Part shown: piece after piece, positions 50,891 through 62,774 of the stretch
Layout: each line of letters opens with the position of its first letter
Position numbering within the stretch: the first letter of the stretch is position 1
NCBI RefSeq assembly: GCF_900497805.2
Contig: NW_020954570.1
Location: 12,213,940 to 12,277,939 of the forward strand
Source: Vombatus ursinus
Lineage: Eukaryota > Chordata > Mammalia > Diprotodontia > Vombatidae
DNA: 64,000 nt
Direction: 5' to 3'
Notes under the pieces: model-generated
Told to the model about the DNA's origin: nothing
Database searches by the model: none
Seen by the model: only the letters and a program-made list of their open reading frames with translations
Made by a program: the position numbers and the translations under genes

Positions 50891-51215
50891 ACAAAGTAAA
50901 AACAGATAAAGCTTACCTAAACTGTAGCATAAAATACATAATAATTTCTAAGAAGAACCTAAACCCTTCAAAGACCTCATGAAAATAACTGGCATGATTT
51001 CTAAGAATGAATGTCATTCATATTCAATTTGTTTTAAAGATTGATTAATTTATAGCAGTCTAGTGAAAAGCCTTATATGGCATTTTGTCGAAAGCAGAGG
51101 TTATTTTCTACACACAGCATTACTTATTTTTAGACATTACATATATTCCAGATTATTTTATTTCATTTTTAAAAATTAAAAGCATTTATTTTTTCTATTC
51201 TATCACCTGACTTCA
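50891..51215. other. Intronic stretch, unassigned
   Basis: A/T-rich, with no feature recognised. Confidence 0.5.
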
Positions 51216-51219
51216 CCTA

Positions 51220-51510
51220 ACCCTACTGTAAGAGAAAAAAGAAAAACAAAACTGATCCAGCAATACCACTACTAAGGCTATAGTACAAAGAGATGAAATA
51301 AAGAGGGAAAGGGCCTGTATGTACAAAAAGGTTTATAGCAGCTATTTTTATGGTGACAAAGAACTGGAAACTGAGGAGGTACTTATAAACTGGGGAATGG
51401 CTGAACAAATTATGGTATATGAATGTTTTGGGCTGCCATTGTGGCATAATAAATGACGAAAGGCAGAGTTTCAGAGAAATGAGTGAAGACTTGTATGAAC
51501 TGATACTGTT
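51220..51510 (+). mobile_element. L1 ORF2 C-terminal fragment
   Basis: 'gatccagcaataccactact', 'aaaaaggtttatagcagcta' and 'ctggggaatggctgaacaaa' are in sense L1 order. Confidence 0.8.
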
Positions 51511-51514
51511 AGGG

Positions 51515-53275
51515 GTTGGCCTGACACCTCTAGTTCTCCTTCCCAGGTTAAAGAAAACTCAGTTACAGGAATAGAGGTGGGGAAAAGGTACTGGTGGGGT
51601 CAATAATCCCATAACAGGCAACTGGTGACACAGTGCCTGGAGTCAGGAAGACCTGAGTTCAAATCCATTCTCAGATACTTAGTATCTATGTAACCTTGGG
51701 CAAGTGACTTAACCTGTTTGCGCAGTTTCCTCAATTGTAAAATGGGATAATAATAGTACCTACCTTGCAGGCTTGTGGTGAGGATCAAATGAGATATTTG
51801 TAAAAGCATTTAGCACACAGAAGGTACCATATAAATGCTTATTCCCTTATTCCCTTCCCCCACTATAACACTGATGCTGGGCGTAAGCTTCCTGTCTATA
51901 TCACTAATGAGGTCAGGGAAGCTATAGAGATAGGCACGATGACTTTGTTCAGCTCTCTATAACCCACAGTAAGCTGCCAAGTGCCACCTGCCTTCCTCAC
52001 AGGTAACACAGGGTTGCTCTAAGGGGAAGTGGTATAACAAAATCTCCAGTTTCTTTTATCTCCGTAACTAGAGAAGAAACATCTTTCACCTCCCTGGAGA
52101 CCCAACATTGTTTGGTGTCAATCACATAGGATAGTTCAGGAGACTAAGGATTTCCATTTGGCTCTACCTATGGTAACCTGCATAGTTGCTGAAATGACCC
52201 ATATAGATAATGACTCCCAAGAGCCCATGATACCCCTTCCCTCCATGATTTCCCCTTAATGATCCAAATGGGGCAGGAGCTTTATTAGATGCCTCAGTCT
52301 TAGATAGTGATGAAGTACCCTACAACACTAATGATGAATTTCCCTATACAGTTTTATTAACACTCTCATATGCTGGCCATCAATTGCTTTCTTATCAATC
52401 CCATGTTTCAGGAATCACAACTCAAAGCTCGCTCTTGGAGAGGCTATCATAGCTGCTATCATCTTTCTCTGTCACCTAATAGGGGAGTGCTTATTTGTAA
52501 TGACAACAGTATTTGTTCAGGCCACAAGAGTCCCAACCTATGGAAATTTCACTAGCTCTTCAGTCTAGACCTATCTCGTTGTGTGGAAGAGGAGACCCAG
52601 AATTAAAGTCTGAAGTTGTTCTGGTAGGACTCTGCCTAAAAGGTAGGATCTAATTGTCCCTGGAACAGTCTGATAATAGGTTATGGCAGGTTGTGTGTAT
52701 GTTGGGGTAGGGACAGATCAATTCTATCAAACCCATTTCCTTTAGAAACTTTACCACATCCCTTGCAGATCCCCATTGGGTAGCTGGCTGAAACAGGAAC
52801 AAAGGAACAAAAGGTCTTCTCAATCTGGAGAATTTAGCTGACTTAGCTGACTTTTTAAGTTCCCAGAGAGCTCCCCAAGCTTACGGAAACTCAGCTGTGG
52901 AGAGAAACCCACCATTAAACCCAACAGTATATACCCTCAGAAGCCACTGTTCTGGGTGAACTTATGATGTAACCTGACCAGTTCCTTGGTGGTAAAAGGC
53001 TGCCCTGACCCCTGCTCCCTCAGTGAAGAAAATCCTGAGAGCAATAATAAGATAGTACAGGCTTTTTTTTAAGAGCCACCAGTATGAGTTCCTAAGTATC
53101 TTCCTGGCTCTGATCTCAGTGGGATGCAGTAGAACCTCTGGGTCAGAAATCATACAGGTTTCCCATTCTCATTAGAATAGATTCCTTTACTTGCACTGGA
53201 ACCAGCTCCATCAGCTGCCTCTCAGGCTTCACTGCACAGTGCTTAAAACCTGAAAGCTCTGTCTCCAATTGCTGA
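51515..53275 (-). mobile_element. Retroviral pol fossil
   Basis: The - strand near 51.9-52.0 kb encodes a reverse-transcriptase segment of the retroviral type with the motif TWQLTVGYRELNKV. Protease/RT-like sequence appears to extend toward 53.2 kb. No LTR was identified next to it. The copy is broken and old. A MIR-type SINE interrupts it. Confidence 0.6.
51610..51850 (+). repeat. MIR/THER-type SINE inside the pol fossil
   Basis: 'gaagacctgagttcaaatcc' (box B), 'cttgggcaagtgacttaacc' and 'gtgaggatcaaatgagata' show a full-length sense copy. Confidence 0.8.
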
Positions 53276-53539
53276 ATGCACTTTTTTTCTTTTTAAGGGT
53301 TATCAAATTTATTTTATGTTTTGTTTTAATTTTTGGATATTTCAGCTGAAAATTAGGTTGTAACTGAGTGTAGAAGAGACATATACATTGGGACCAACTG
53401 AAAGTTAAAATGTCAGTTTCTTTTGGGTCTCATTACAACCATAATCTCTCTCTTGTGACTTTGATTTCACAAAAAAAACCCCAAACAAACAAACAAACAA
53501 AACACACCATAAGCTTTTGAAAAATGACAACAGTCACTT

Positions 53540-54990
53540 TTGTTGTTGTTTTTTTTTAAATTAAATAACGTAACACTAAATGGATTTTTCCCAATTATGG
53601 TAAATCTTTTCTATTTAAAACCAAGAACCAGAATTACATGTAATGGTGATAAAACAGAGGTCTTTTCAATTAATTTAGTGATAAAACAAGGATGTCTATT
53701 ATCACCACAATTATTTGACAGGGCTAGAAATACTAGCTATGACAATATAACAAGAAAAAGTAACTGAAGAATTAACATAGGCTCATAACTAAGAACTAGT
53801 ATAAGCATAGTAAAAATTTTGTGTTTTGCCAGATGATAAGACAGTCTACCTCGACAATCCTACAAAGCCCAATAAAAAAGGAATTTGAAATAACAACTTT
53901 AGCAAAATGAAGCATACTAAATCAACTCACATGAATCAATAGTCTTTTACCTACAAATCCCAGCTGGAAGAAATAAAAAGAGAAATTCCACTCAAAATCA
54001 CACTTGCCAAATTCCTTAAAAGGAACTATACGAATACAACCACAAAACACTTTTTGCAGAAATAAAGATAGATCTAGATAATCTGAGAAATATTAATTCC
54101 TCATGCTTGGGCTGTCAATAAAATAATACTACCTAATCATAAATATAGTTTATATAATATAATATATGTATATAATGTATATTAAGAACAATTGGTAAAA
54201 ATAGCCCTACAAACTCCATTTGTTGTTCAGTTACGCCCAACTCTTTGTGACCCCATTTGAGGTTTTCTTGGCAAAGATACTGGAGTGGTTTGCCCCTCCT
54301 TCTCCAGCTCATTAATATATAACATAACATACTAATAATTAATAATATACTATAACTTATATAATAAATTAAATAAATGATAAATAAACATGATAATACT
54401 ACCTAAATTAATTTATTAATTCATTCCTATGACAAGCAATCAAACTGTCACTTTGACAGGCACAGGACTGAAAAAATCAAAATATTACTTTGATAGGATC
54501 TAGAAAAAATAATCACAAAATTCATGTGAAGGGAAAAAAAAGTCAAGATTCTCAAAAGAAATAATTGGAATACAAAGTGAGAAGATGACAAGAGCCTAGA
54601 AGTACCATATATCAAATTATACTATAAAACAGTGATCATCAAAACTATTTGATACTGCGTAAAGCAGAAAAGTTGGTCAGTGGAACAGATTAGGCAAATG
54701 ATATACAAAAGCAAAGGTATTTACCTAGTAGCCTAGCGTTCAATATACTCAAAGACTACAACTAATGAACTCATTATTTGACAAAAACTGCTGAGAAAAC
54801 TAGAAAGCAATCTGCCACAAATTAGATTTGGATAAAAATCTCATGAATTTACTTTTTCAGAATTGAGGGACATGAGATATATGAGCAAGAAAATATTGCT
54901 CCTAATATACTGACTGGCAAATTAAGATACAAAAACTTCAGAATGGGGAAAATTTACTCTACTCTGCTCCTTCTTTATGCTCTAATTTTT
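53540..54990 (+). mobile_element. L1 ORF2 fragment (reverse transcriptase and beyond)
   Basis: A frame at 53.6-53.77 kb contains IKQGCLLSPQLFD, the L1 RT motif QGCPLSPLLF with changes. 53.83 kb follows with the palm region in which the 'DD' block is near 'ccagatgataagacag', and the L1 text continues to 54990. A 256-bp insertion at 54137-54392 interrupts it. It lies in C5orf63 intron 1, antisense to that gene. Confidence 0.8.
54137..54392. repeat. Insertion in the L1 carrying an inverted copy of the 56.9-57.0 kb locus
   Basis: It is flanked by an identical 14-bp duplication ataatactacctaa (54123-54136 and 54393-54406), and the L1 reads through when the insert is left out. The middle, 54175-54313, is the reverse complement of about 56877-57018: the MAR1 3' end, its 10-bp TSD and about 36 bp of flank. 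Both sides of the insert are A/T-rich filler. See findings. Confidence 0.85.
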
Positions 54991-55059
54991 CATTCTAGAA
55001 TGTGTCCATATTTTCTCTATTAGTATCTCTACCAAAATGCTAATTGATTAGTTGTTTAC

Positions 55060-55173
55060 CTTTGTGAACAGGGTCAGTACTGGAAGGGTTTTCTTGGAGG
55101 CATAACTTTTTCTGAACAATAATCCAAAGGAATGTTGGACTCTCTGTACTCTGTTGCACCATAACCAAATCAT
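55060..55173 (-). CDS. C5orf63: C5orf63 first coding exon
   Basis: On the - strand an acceptor attttaacag precedes seven noncoding bases and then ATG at 55173-55171. The 38 codons read MIWLWCNRVQRVQHSFGLLF and end ASKKTLPVLTLFTK at a GTAAAC donor. LPVLTLFTK is the first beta strand, leading directly to DPCPLC in the next exon. The Arg- and hydrophobic-rich N-terminus could be a short mitochondrial presequence, which is inference. The ATG was chosen because it follows a splice acceptor and gives the length of the known human protein (about 115 residues; here 38+19+56 = 113). A noncoding first exon further up (above 55180) is expected but not identified. The L1 ORF2 fossil at 53.5-55.0 kb ends only about 70 bp beyond the donor. 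Confidence 0.92.
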
Positions 55174-55319
55174 CTTGACTCTGTTAAAATAAAAACAAAA
55201 CAGTAAAGCTATGTTTTCCATGTATTGCTCTTTATAATTATGAACTGTGAGGTACCACAAACTTATCAGGATCACAAGAAGTAAATAAACTTGCTTCTCA
55301 GATGCTGGTGGTGTCACAA

Positions 55320-56740
55320 TGGCCCATTGAAAAATCTATAAGATGCTTTACATGTTTATGGTGTCCCAAAAAAAAGTGGAATGGGAAAAAGATGATTCAC
55401 TTATAATGATGAAATGAACAGAAACAGGAAAACAATTTATACTATAATAGCAACATTCATGATCAGTTTTGAAATTCTTAAGTCTTACTTGTTTTACATA
55501 ATGGTACTTTAACGACAATCTGTTTTGAGTAGGTTTTTTGCGCTTGATTCTCCTTAATTAGCTCCCCAAGCACAATAATTTAACCCTCTCCACAGTGAAA
55601 GGCAAAAAAAAAAAAAAATCTCTCCTAAGCCTTTATTGTTTGGGTGCTAAAAGCAATATTATTCACTAGAGTTCCCTGCCATGGGAGCTAGCCTAGCTTT
55701 TCCTAAGAACCTGTCCCACGAAGATTAGTCTATACACAAATGATAACCTAACATAAATGTATTAGGAAGTTTCTACTAGAAATATGCAGCAAGAACCATA
55801 GTATTAACCATAGCATTTTTAAAGCACTAGGTTTTTGAAGATCCTTTAATCCTGACATTTTCCATGTCATTCTGTTTATTCTAAGTATCAAGCATCCAGG
55901 CTCTGTCCCTATAAAAATAAAGAAATCATTTCTTAAAATGAATATATGATGTTAACTTAAGATAGTACTCACTTATGATTCACTTCCAAAATGAATGATT
56001 TCTCCAGGGATGCATATTTCTTGGGGGGCACCCTCCTCCCCAGCAGTGAGAGGCGGGGGAGAAGGGGAATTTGATTCAATCAATCATTTACTCTCTCTCA
56101 CTCAAAGTAACTAACAAGATTCCCTGGCTCTGATATCTTTGTCAGGTGAGAACACTAATATTGAGTCAATTAATCAAAGGTATTACATTAGGCAAAAACC
56201 TCATTAATCAATCTGGAAGGAGGGAAACCTGTAAAATGAAATTAAACGACATTACATAGGAAGTGCATTGGACTTGGTTGAGAAAAGAAACCCAGCATTC
56301 CACCCACTGACACCCAGTGTCAAGCCAGCCCTTTGATGGAAGCAGCTTCATCCAAGCCCCTAAGAAGGAATTCCTTGAGGCTAGGGATGGGGGTGGGCAT
56401 CCTTTCCCTCCCTTGACCAGAGGATAATCTTACAAATTTGAAAAGTTGGAAGCTTCTGAACTTCCTACGGATGTATTAGCAATGTCCTCATAACACCACT
56501 GCCTAACAGCATTGTCTGTATTAGGAACAGAAGACAAACTGGACACAATAAGGAAGGTCAATTTCAGAATTTTACAGGGATCCTGGCACAAAGCTGTATT
56601 ATGCCTAAGAAAATCTTTGTGAGGACCCCACAAAGAGGGAAAAAAGACTACATCGAGGAGTTGTGTTATTCTTTTGTCATATGTGCTTTCTAAGCTTGAA
56701 CCCAATTTCCCTTGGATTCAGTATGGATTTGTGGAAGAGT
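55320..56740. other. C5orf63 upstream/intronic stretch
   Basis: No exon recognised. 56.0-56.4 kb is GC-richer with 'cccaccctcctcc'-like text and might be an LTR remnant, but I cannot support ends or parts. Confidence 0.35.
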
Positions 56741-56750
56741 ATGGAGTTTG

Positions 56751-56973
56751 GATAGCTAGTTGGTACAGCAGATAGAGTGCAGGTCCTGGAGTCAGGAAGA
56801 CCTGAATTCAAATCTGGCTTCAGACACTTCCAAGTCACTTAACCGTGCTTGCTTCAGTTTCCTTATCTGTAAAATGAGCTGGAGAAGGAAATGGCAAACC
56901 ACTCCAGTATCTTTGCCAAGAAAACCCCAAATGGGGTAACAAAGAGTTGGTCGTAACTGAACAACAACAACAA
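56751..56973 (+). mobile_element. MAR1-like SINE with TSD
   Basis: Sense copy: head 'gatagctagttggtacagca', box B 'gaattcaaatctggcttc', RTE-type tail 'actccagtatctttgccaag', ending (AAC)n. It is flanked by atggagtttg at 56741-56750 and 56974-56983. Confidence 0.9.
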
Positions 56974-57039
56974 ATGGAGTTTGTAGGGATTTTTTTTTAC
57001 CAATTGTTCTTAATATACATCTTAGTAAATACCTTTAAC

Positions 57040-57780
57040 TAAAAGCTGATTAACCTTGACTGGCTAATTGACATCAATGAAAAATAATGGGTTAAGAATG
57101 CTGATGAAGACTTGTGAATAATAACATTAGACAGATGTCCCCAGCATCTCAGGATTACCCCAAGACCACTAAGGGGAAAATAGTCAATTGATCTCTGGGA
57201 ATCCAACCTGCTAGTATGAACAGGAGAATAGTCTCAGAGCCTAGACTACACTTAACTTAGTTTTACTTTATAAAATATTGCCAGAGAAACAGTATTCATC
57301 ATTTAGCCAAAGGTTTATTTCCAAAGGCGTTGTACGTATTTTGAACTTCCATTCTACACTAAAAATGATGCATTTCTACTTCCTATGTTAAGTTCCTATA
57401 TTGACAATGCAAAAGATGTCACAAATTCAACCAATGGTCCTGAACTTAGATTACTCAGAGAGCGTCAGAGTAAGTAGCAAACACTACTTACTCACTTCAG
57501 TCTCATCTCTTACTTCAATGGGGCACCTCAAGTAGCCAGATCACACTATAGTTGATATCTGAGTCCATTCTTACGTCTCTGTAGGGCGGAGATGTTACCT
57601 CAGTGTTCAGTGGGGAAGCCCACATGATGGATTTGTAGGCTGCAGCCACAGCACCTCCCTCCCAAATGCATCCCTTCTCTTGCAATCTTGCTGTGAGTTA
57701 GAATATCAGAGGTGAGTACTAGTTAATTAGATACGAACTATATGAAAAAGAAAAAAGAAGGAAAAAATAGAAAGAGGTTC
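57040..57780. other. Unassigned stretch
   Basis: No gene or named repeat recognised. Confidence 0.5.
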
Positions 57781-57784
57781 ATTA

Positions 57785-57960
57785 GATCATAGATTTAGAG
57801 TTAGAAGGGACAACAGAGGCCACTGAGTCTAATCCTCTCATAAAATGCTAAAAAGCTAAGGAAATTGAAGTCTGGGGAGGCTATATGATTAGCCCAAAGT
57901 TATATAGATAGTAAATCTCAAAAACAGAATTTGAATCCAGCAAAATCTCATGCTATGTAT
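57785..57960 (-). repeat. MIR-like SINE, antisense
   Basis: 'atcatagatttagagttaga' with a MIR-type antisense core, followed by a (TA)n tract at 57955-57995. Confidence 0.7.
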
Positions 57961-58079
57961 ATGTATATATACATATATATATGTATATATACACACATTT
58001 ACCTTTTTTGGGAATAAATCACATTACTTTAAATTACTCAACAGCTTATGGAATAATATATCTTACAGTATCTGAACTA

Positions 58080-58400
58080 TACCCAGGGGTGTGCTGGAGC
58101 CAGCTCTAACCAACTTTGAGAGATCGTTAAATTTTCAATGTGAGCACTCACACTTCGGAAATCAACAATCGCTACAAATCATGAAATGATTTATTCCTTT
58201 ATTGATTTCTAGACTTTAAAAAGTGTTAATACCCGCCTCAGACACATAACACTTACTAGCTGTGTGACTTTGGGCAAGTCACTTAACCTTAATTGTCTCA
58301 CCAAAAAAAAAAGTGTTAATAATGCAGATTAAACTTAAGAACAGGCGATACAGTTTTTTTGAGGAGCCTAGTTTTAAAACATCGACGAGCCCACCCCAAA
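58080..58400. repeat. Old repeat, first of a pair (possible hAT DNA element)
   Basis: It shares 'gttaaattttcaatgtgagc' and 'aatgcagattaaacttaaga' with 62145-62375 in the same order. The start 'gggtgtgctggagccagctc' and the end 'gagcccacccc' recall hAT-type termini, but the family is uncertain. A SINE piece is inserted at 58231-58307. Confidence 0.5.
58231..58307 (+). mobile_element. 5'-truncated CORE-type SINE with TSD
   Basis: It begins inside the core ('gcctcagacacataacactt') and ends in an A tail. It is flanked by aaaaagtgttaat at 58218-58230 and 58308-58320. Confidence 0.88.
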
Positions 58401-58479
58401 TTGCTCTACAAACTTTGCATGAGCTCAGCAGAAATGCAATAGAAGGTTCAGTGAACAAAGTCAATCACCAAATCACATT

Positions 58480-58615
58480 CTGGTGATAATAATAATAATA
58501 ATAATAATAGTTATTACTATCAATGATAATAACTGGCATTTATATAGTTCTTTAAGGTTTTCAAAGTGCTTTACATGTCTTATTTCATTTGAGCTTCACA
58601 TCATCTTTGACAGAA
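58480..58615 (-). repeat. (AAT)n tract and MIR-like 3' end
   Basis: 'ggcatttatatagttcttta' and 'caaagtgctttacatgtctt' are the antisense MIR-type 3' end, preceded by (AAT)n at 58485-58508. Confidence 0.65.
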
Positions 58616-58944
58616 CCCATTCCTGCTTAAATGGTGATGAAAAACAGTAATGGAAAATGACTGAGTGGATTTTGTAGAACACACTGGAGTTCTCTAGCCA
58701 ATAAATGGCTTAGAGATAAAAGTCTAGTAAAATGTTCTTTTAGGTCAGATACTGAAAAAGAATAGCGAAGAATTCTGAACTAGCCACTCTTCCGTAGGCA
58801 GAATTTTAGCAGATGCTTGCTTAGGTTCATTTTGACTTTATTCAGTCTAGATTGCTAGGATTTGCAGTCATGTAGAAATGTCAGCAGAACTAACCCACGG
58901 CACAGCAGCTGTAGGGAAAAGAAATTAATTTTATCATTTGCATA

Positions 58945-59205
58945 GGAAATGGGATATAGTTCCAGATTGTGGGGGCCTTGAAGGTTAGGCAGAAGAACTT
59001 GGACTTTATCAAAAGTCACTGGATGCCACCAAAGGTTTTTGGACAGGATTGTGACATGAATGAATCATTGGTCTTAAGAGTAATCTGGACTTATACAGAA
59101 TGGATTTCATGGGGACAGGGGAAGGCGACCAATTAGGAAATTGTTTCAATGATCAAAGTGTCCAGGTTAGAGTGGCAGCAGTAAAATAATCTTTAACCTC
59201 TACTA
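58945..59205 (-). repeat. L2 fragment, antisense
   Basis: 'gggccttgaaggttaggcag', 'aacttggactttatcaaaag' and 'gattgtgacatgaatgaatc' follow antisense L2 order. Confidence 0.75.
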
Positions 59206-59244
59206 ATAAACCAAATGGAAGAAGATGTAGCTAACATATCTGAA

Positions 59245-59445
59245 AATGACCCATCAGATGAATGCCAGGTGCAGTGGAAAAAGCACTGGAATTCGAGTCA
59301 AAGAATCTGAGTTTGAATCCAACTCTGTGACCTACTATTTATGTAACCTTGGGCAATTCACTTTAACTCTCTGGGTTTCAGTTTCCTCAAATGTAAAATG
59401 AGGGGCTGGATACCAGATTTTGATCTATGATTCACCCTGTTGCCT
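59245..59445 (+). repeat. MIR/THER-type SINE
   Basis: 'ggtgcagtggaaaaagcact' through 'gagtttgaatccaactctgt' and 'cagtttcctcaaatgtaaaa'. Confidence 0.8.
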
Positions 59446-59449
59446 AAAA

Positions 59450-60195
59450 GTAAATTAAAGAACATGTTAGTGGACAGTAGGCCAAGAGATAAAAATAATT
59501 ATATTACAATTACATATGACAAACATAACTTAAAAATTAAATTAAAAATAATTCTGTGGTTTATTCTCATCTATCTTTAATGTAAGATAATTAAAGTTTA
59601 AAGTCTCTAACAATGAAAGTAACAGGACTGAATTTTTTAAAAAATCTAAATGTTTCTAAAAACTTGCATAAGAATAAATGAATTAGTGTAGAAGGAGATT
59701 AAGGAAAACATCATGTTTAATTTGAATTAGAAATTCATACTTCACTTTTTATATTCTCCATTTAAATGTGGTTGATCCAGCTGTGAGGTATGAGAAGTGA
59801 TGGTATGAGAAGAAACAGCATTTTGAAGCCATATGTTTATTCAGAGTACTCAGGCTTCATTAAGTAATGAGGCAGGCACCAAATGTCTGGTTTGTAATAA
59901 ATGAAGGTAGAAAGTAAAACTCATCTTCCTACCTATTGTTTTTCCCTACAATGCTTATATTATTTTTTGTTTCTAAGAGGGGGGAAAGCATTATTAATAA
60001 CTTACCTAGGACAGATGATCTGTGGATGTCAAAATACAGTGAAACTCAAATCAAAATGGGGGCCACTATACCATACATGAGGATCCTGTGGGCAACATAC
60101 TGAATTAGAAAACCACATATCAACATTATCTAAGTTTTATTATATTTTTATTTATTTTGTTGACTATTTTCCAGTTAACTACATCTTAATCTGTT
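59450..60195. other. Unassigned stretch
   Basis: A/T-rich; no feature recognised. Confidence 0.5.
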
Positions 60196-60199
60196 TCAG

Positions 60200-60480
60200 G
60201 CAGCACCAGGGAGCCTTGAAGGCTGCAATGAGACTATCACTGACACCTCTAGCCTAGATGACTTCTAAGGACCCTTTCAGCTCTAAGTCTATGATGATTT
60301 GATTCATGCTACACAAGGATCAATTAAAAGAACCAGAAATGTTCAGCCTGCAGAAAAGGTTGGGGTGGCTGGGAGATAGGGGAGAGATGGACATGATGAC
60401 TCTTTAGGGCAAGGCAAAATCCACATTTAAAGTGAAAGTGAAATGGGTTTATTGGTCTTAACTCAATTGCTCCATCCTTA
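60200..60480 (+). repeat. MIR-like 3' end joined to L3/CR1 fragment
   Basis: 'gatgacttctaaggaccctt' is a MIR-type end. 'gaaatgttcagcctgcagaa' followed by 'aggttggggtggctgggag' is sense L3/CR1. Confidence 0.6.
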
Positions 60481-61034
60481 CTACAGATCTTCTGGAAAAC
60501 TATTTAGGTTGGATTTTGGAAGATGGTCTAGATAGAAGAACGGCAGAAGAGGTATAAGAATGCAGGGCACTCAGCCTCACCTCTCCTTTCTATGTTTTGT
60601 TTTGCTTTTCCTTTGGCAGGGTTATTTTTTGTTTCTTTGACAGGGTTATACCAATTTAAAAACTTAATTTTAGTAAGTGGATTTTGGAATCCTGCCAACC
60701 TTCTTGTATCCTGATTGATAATAGGCACTTATTTGGCAGGCTGGCACATATGAAATGGAAAGGAAGAGCAGTGTGTCCCCTGGATCGTCACTCACATGTG
60801 TTCGGAATCTTTAAGTCTCAACTGGGGCACTTTCCAGAGCATTGCTTCTGAGGTGACTACTCAGCGACGCAGTTGGTGCCCACGGCAGTTACAGGCAAGT
60901 TTCATTAACAGCAGACGTCTGAGAAGAAGAATAACACATTTCCTATATACTCCCCCTGCAACCCAAAAGACTAAAAGACTAATTTTTGTTCTAATGCTTG
61001 TTAATATTAATGGCAATGGCACAAGGTGAGTAAA

Positions 61035-61270
61035 ATGAAATGGGGTAGTCAGGTGGCAGAGTAGAGAGAGTGCTGGGCTTGGCAGTAGGGAAGAATTAAA
61101 TGATTACCTGAGACACTTACTGGTTGTGTAATCCTGAACAAGCCATTTAACCTCTTCATCTGTAAAATGGGGATAATAGCACCTACTTCATAGGTTTATT
61201 ATGAGGATCAAATAAGCTGCTTGTAAAAGCACCTTGCAAAACTTTAAATGTTATATAAATGCTAGTTGTT
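61035..61270 (+). repeat. MIR/THER-type SINE
   Basis: 'gtcaggtggcagagtagaga', 'cctcttcatctgtaaaatgg' and 'gaggatcaaataagctgctt' in sense order, ending near (GTT)n. Confidence 0.8.
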
Positions 61271-61274
61271 GTTA

Positions 61275-62040
61275 CTACAATTACCTCCCCTCCTCCGGTA
61301 CACTATCCCCCAAAATCCATTAGAATATTGATTTTGCAGCTCGATCAAAGCCAGAGCAGGCTATTCCCATTTCAGATCACACAACAATGCTCAGTACAAT
61401 TATGGTGTAATGGCCGCAAAACTGTTCTTGAATGCAACAAGAACTGTAACTATATGGGTGGATTCTGTCACATGGTGGAACAGAGTTTAAAAAGCACTTA
61501 AATTCCTTCAACCCACAAAAAACAAATTTTTGAATGAAAACTGGATCTGGCTCTGGGGAAAGAAACCAAGCAGACAGAGAATGATAGTGATTTCACATTA
61601 TCCTCCATATCCTGAACAATTCATTCCATTTGAAGAAGCTTAGGCTACTAATGCTACCATGGAAAACAGGCAATTCCATTAAAATATCTTAACTGTACAG
61701 TACAAATTTATTTAGTAAATTACCTGTATGCTCCTACATCTTCAAAGCAGCTTTTTGCAATTGCTAAACCACTCATATGAGCTGTATTTTACCATGTTCG
61801 TGCTCATTCCAACTCATACCGGTAAAAAAAAAAAATTAGAAATTGTACAGGCATCTCACTAGATAGGGATGGAGAGATCTGAATAATGTAGCCTTGACTT
61901 TAAGTCATACTCTCTTCTTTGACTTTACTGTCACTAACTGTTAGTATATGAATATAAGCAAATGGACTTGGGGCTTTGTATTCTAAACCCAGATGTGCCA
62001 AAGACTTGTAATGCAAAAACATCCTAGCCACTAGGGAATC
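61275..62040. other. Unassigned stretch
   Basis: The 80-codon open frame at 61259-61501 shows no domain and begins within the SINE tail; it is not called as a gene. Confidence 0.5.
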
Positions 62041-62144
62041 ATAGACTCAGGGCTGGAAGAGACAGCCATTGTGCATCTGGGCCATTCTGCTGCTAGTCAA
62101 AAGGCCCACACTTTAAACTCTGCCAGTCATCTAAGAACCTGTGC

Positions 62145-62375
62145 AGGGATGTGCCTGAGGCAGCTCACCAAGGCCAACTGTTAAATTTTCAGTGTGAGTA
62201 TTTACACCTCCAAAAGTGGCAAAATGCTACAAATTCGGCTTGATTTAGTGAATATTCATAAGTCTTAAAGTGATGAAGAAAAAGCTAAAAATGCAGATTA
62301 AATTTAAAAGTGGATCTTGAGTAAATTGTTTCCCCCCAGAGAGCCAGTTATTAAACATTTATCACCATTGAATCT
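62145..62375. repeat. Old repeat, second of a pair with 58.1 kb
   Basis: 'gttaaattttcagtgtgagt' and 'aaatgcagattaaatttaaa' are shared with 58080-58400. The end 'gagagccagttattaaaca' is typical of hAT-like repeats. Confidence 0.5.
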
Positions 62376-62774
62376 ATCTTTTCAAAATATCTAGAGGAAA
62401 TTCTACAGTCTACCTTTGTACTCTACTCAACGTGCAACAACCCTCATTGACATATTAGAGTTTCAAGGCATCTTAGAAATCACTAAATCTGATTTCTGGG
62501 CCACATGACTAACAAGACAGGATATTAGCCATTTTCTATGATTCACACAACTCCTCAAGCCTCTCCAAAACAGAAAGTACGCACCAAAGATAAAGCAACT
62601 TCATCTATCCCCATGGACAACAGGAACCCAAAAGAATGGAACAACTCCATGAATTAACATCTGATTTTCATTCACTCAGCACCCCTTCCCCAACTGCAGA
62701 CCATGGCCCTGGCAGCAAAGTTGCACTAGTTACCCTGACAAACAACAGCCCTCACACTCTGACATCCATTATCT

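Noticed and set aside
61259-61501. 80-codon open frame with several Cys near its end
   Set aside because: It begins in the MIR/THER SINE tail, has no splice or domain evidence, and is likely chance.
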